This document shows, one piece after another, positions 38,024 through 38,956 of a stretch of 38,956 nucleotides of DNA. Where the stretch lies: positions 19,591-58,546 of the forward strand of contig DPJB01000025.1 in the NCBI GenBank assembly GCA_003543245.1, in the 5' to 3' direction. The notes under the pieces are model-generated. The model worked only from the letters and a program-made list of their open reading frames with translations, did no database searches and was not told the origin of the DNA. Each line of letters begins with the position of its first letter. Positions within the stretch are counted from its first letter, which is position 1. Both the position numbers and the translations under genes were made by a program. The stretch comes from Moraxellaceae bacterium (GTDB taxonomy: Bacteria; Pseudomonadota; Gammaproteobacteria; Pseudomonadales; Moraxellaceae).

Positions 38024-38956
38024 TTAGTTGCGCGTCAGGTCAGAGAGTGTCACATCTTCGCGCCGTAGCAACTGTTCAAGTTCGGTGTGCGGCATGCGGA
38101 CATGCAGGCTGATTTCACCATGCTCGTCACTTTCTTCGGTGATGACGGCACCGGCATCATAAAAACGTGCGCGCAACCGGGCCAGTTCCGGTGTCAGATG
38201 CAGCCAGGCATCAAAGCGGTCGGGGCCAAGCCGTTCGGCAATGGCCTCGATGAGCAGGTCGACACCACGATTGTCACGCGCCGACAGCCAGACAGCCTCG
38301 GGCACGCCAAGATCGTCGCGGTCAATGCGGGGTTCGCGTCCCTCGATGCGGTCCACCTTGTTATAGACGAGCAGAACCGGCGCGGTAGCACCAACCTCGG
38401 TCAGGACCTCGTTCACGGCCGCGATGTGGCGGTCGCGTTCGGCGCTGGCGCAATCCACCACATGCAGCAGCAGGTCGGCTTCAACCGTTTCTTCCAGGGT
38501 GGCGCGGAAGGCGTCGACCAGGTTGTGCGGCAGATGGCGGATAAAGCCGACCGTGTCGGCCAGCACCATGGGGCCGAAACCGGGCAGGTCCAGCCGGCGC
38601 AGCGTCGGGTCGAGGGTGGCAAAGAGCTGGTCAGCGGCGTACACCTCGGCATTGGTCATGCGGTTGAACAGCGTCGACTTGCCGGCATTGGTATAGCCCA
38701 CCAGCGATACTGTCGGCACGGCGGCCTTCTGGCGACCGGCACGGCCCTGGGCGCGCACCTGGCGTACCTTGTCCAGTCGTTCGCTCAGGTGGACGATGCG
38801 GGCGCGCAGCAGGCGGCGGTCGGTTTCGAGCTGGGTTTCACCGGGGCCACGCAGGCCGATGCCGCCTTTCTGACGTTCCAGATGGGTCCAGCCACGTACC
38901 AGGCGCGAGGCGAGATGGGACAGCTGTGCCAGCTCGACCTGCAGCTTGCCTTCGAA
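38024..38956 (-). CDS. hflX: GTPase HflX (C-terminal part, cut by window edge)
   Basis: HflX is a translational GTPase that binds the 50S subunit and splits stalled ribosomes under heat stress. About 310 residues are visible and the frame stays open to the right edge, so the N-terminal domain is partly outside. The HflX-specific segment GGIGLRGPGETQLETDRRLLR lies just inside the window. Then come the G1 motif GYTNAGKSTLFN, G3 DTVGFI, G4 YNKVD and G5-like SARDN. The C-terminal HflX domain ends at LRREDVTLSDLTRN. hfq is normally found just upstream in this neighbourhood, beyond the window. The hflX-hflK-hflC order is conserved in gammaproteobacteria. Confidence 0.95.
   Translation of the reverse strand, partial: FEGKLQVELAQLSHLASRLVRGWTHLERQKGGIGLRGPGETQLETDRRLLRARIVHLSERLDKVRQVRAQGRAGRQKAAVPTVSLVGYTNAGKSTLFNRMTNAEVYAADQLFATLDPTLRRLDLPGFGPMVLADTVGFIRHLPHNLVDAFRATLEETVEADLLLHVVDCASAERDRHIAAVNEVLTEVGATAPVLLVYNKVDRIEGREPRIDRDDLGVPEAVWLSARDNRGVDLLIEAIAERLGPDRFDAWLHLTPELARLRARFYDAGAVITEESDEHGEISLHVRMPHTELEQLLRREDVTLSDLTRN

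Overview
The window looks like chromosomal DNA from a GC-rich (roughly 60% by eye) gammaproteobacterium, probably from the Pseudomonas/Alcanivorax/Oceanospirillales neighbourhood. The basis is the gene content: serA divergent from D-2-hydroxyglutarate dehydrogenase; an hslR-yrfG // nudE-cysQ cluster; rlmJ; argE-argA; and hflX-hflK-hflC followed by hisZ-purA. The genus is inference from gene order only. I saw no tRNA, rRNA, CRISPR array, insertion sequence, integrase or phage structural gene. Coding density is very high and no gap without a gene exceeds 300 bases.

Layout. 1-3.6 kb: the start of serA (leftward) and the divergent D-2-hydroxyglutarate dehydrogenase, a 30-residue membrane peptide gene, and a rightward pair (GST-kappa/HCCA-isomerase-like plus fumarylacetoacetate-hydrolase-like). 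3.5-8.2 kb: housekeeping genes hslR, yrfG, nudE, cysQ, rlmJ, a 2OG-Fe(II) oxygenase and a CoA-binding protein. 8.2-16.8 kb: a leftward signalling block containing a tandem-DsbA-fold protein, a PhnD-like periplasmic binding protein and two paralogous hybrid histidine kinases. 16.8-22.7 kb: leftward ilvD, argA, argE, a TPM-domain protein and an ODP-type di-iron protein. 22.9-24.3 kb: rightward fatty acid desaturase and a small four-helix membrane protein. 24.4-30 kb: leftward PhoX phosphatase, then a rightward VIT-family/P-type ATPase metal-transport pair. 30-39 kb: a long leftward run, in transcription order hflX (cut by the window edge), hflK, hflC, lrgA-like, lrgB-like, a structured non-coding segment, hisZ, purA, MlaE-type permease, a degenerate ABC ATPase, and an MCE/MlaD protein.

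The most unusual parts are: (i) a three-gene MCE lipid-transport operon whose ATPase position holds a protein with recognisable ABC layout but no Walker A, no Walker B aspartate, no signature motif and no switch histidine; (ii) a hairpin directly after purA that reads as an intrinsic terminator and also contains the ribosome binding site and start codon of that operon's first gene; (iii) an exact rrn-type boxA sequence followed by an intrinsic terminator just ahead of hisZ-purA, suggesting attenuation/antitermination or a small RNA; (iv) a binding-protein/two-hybrid-kinase module with no transporter, Hpt domain or response regulator beside it; and (v) four near-tandem 13-bp repeats upstream of the tandem-DsbA gene. 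All positions and motifs were read by eye; no alignment or database search was run.
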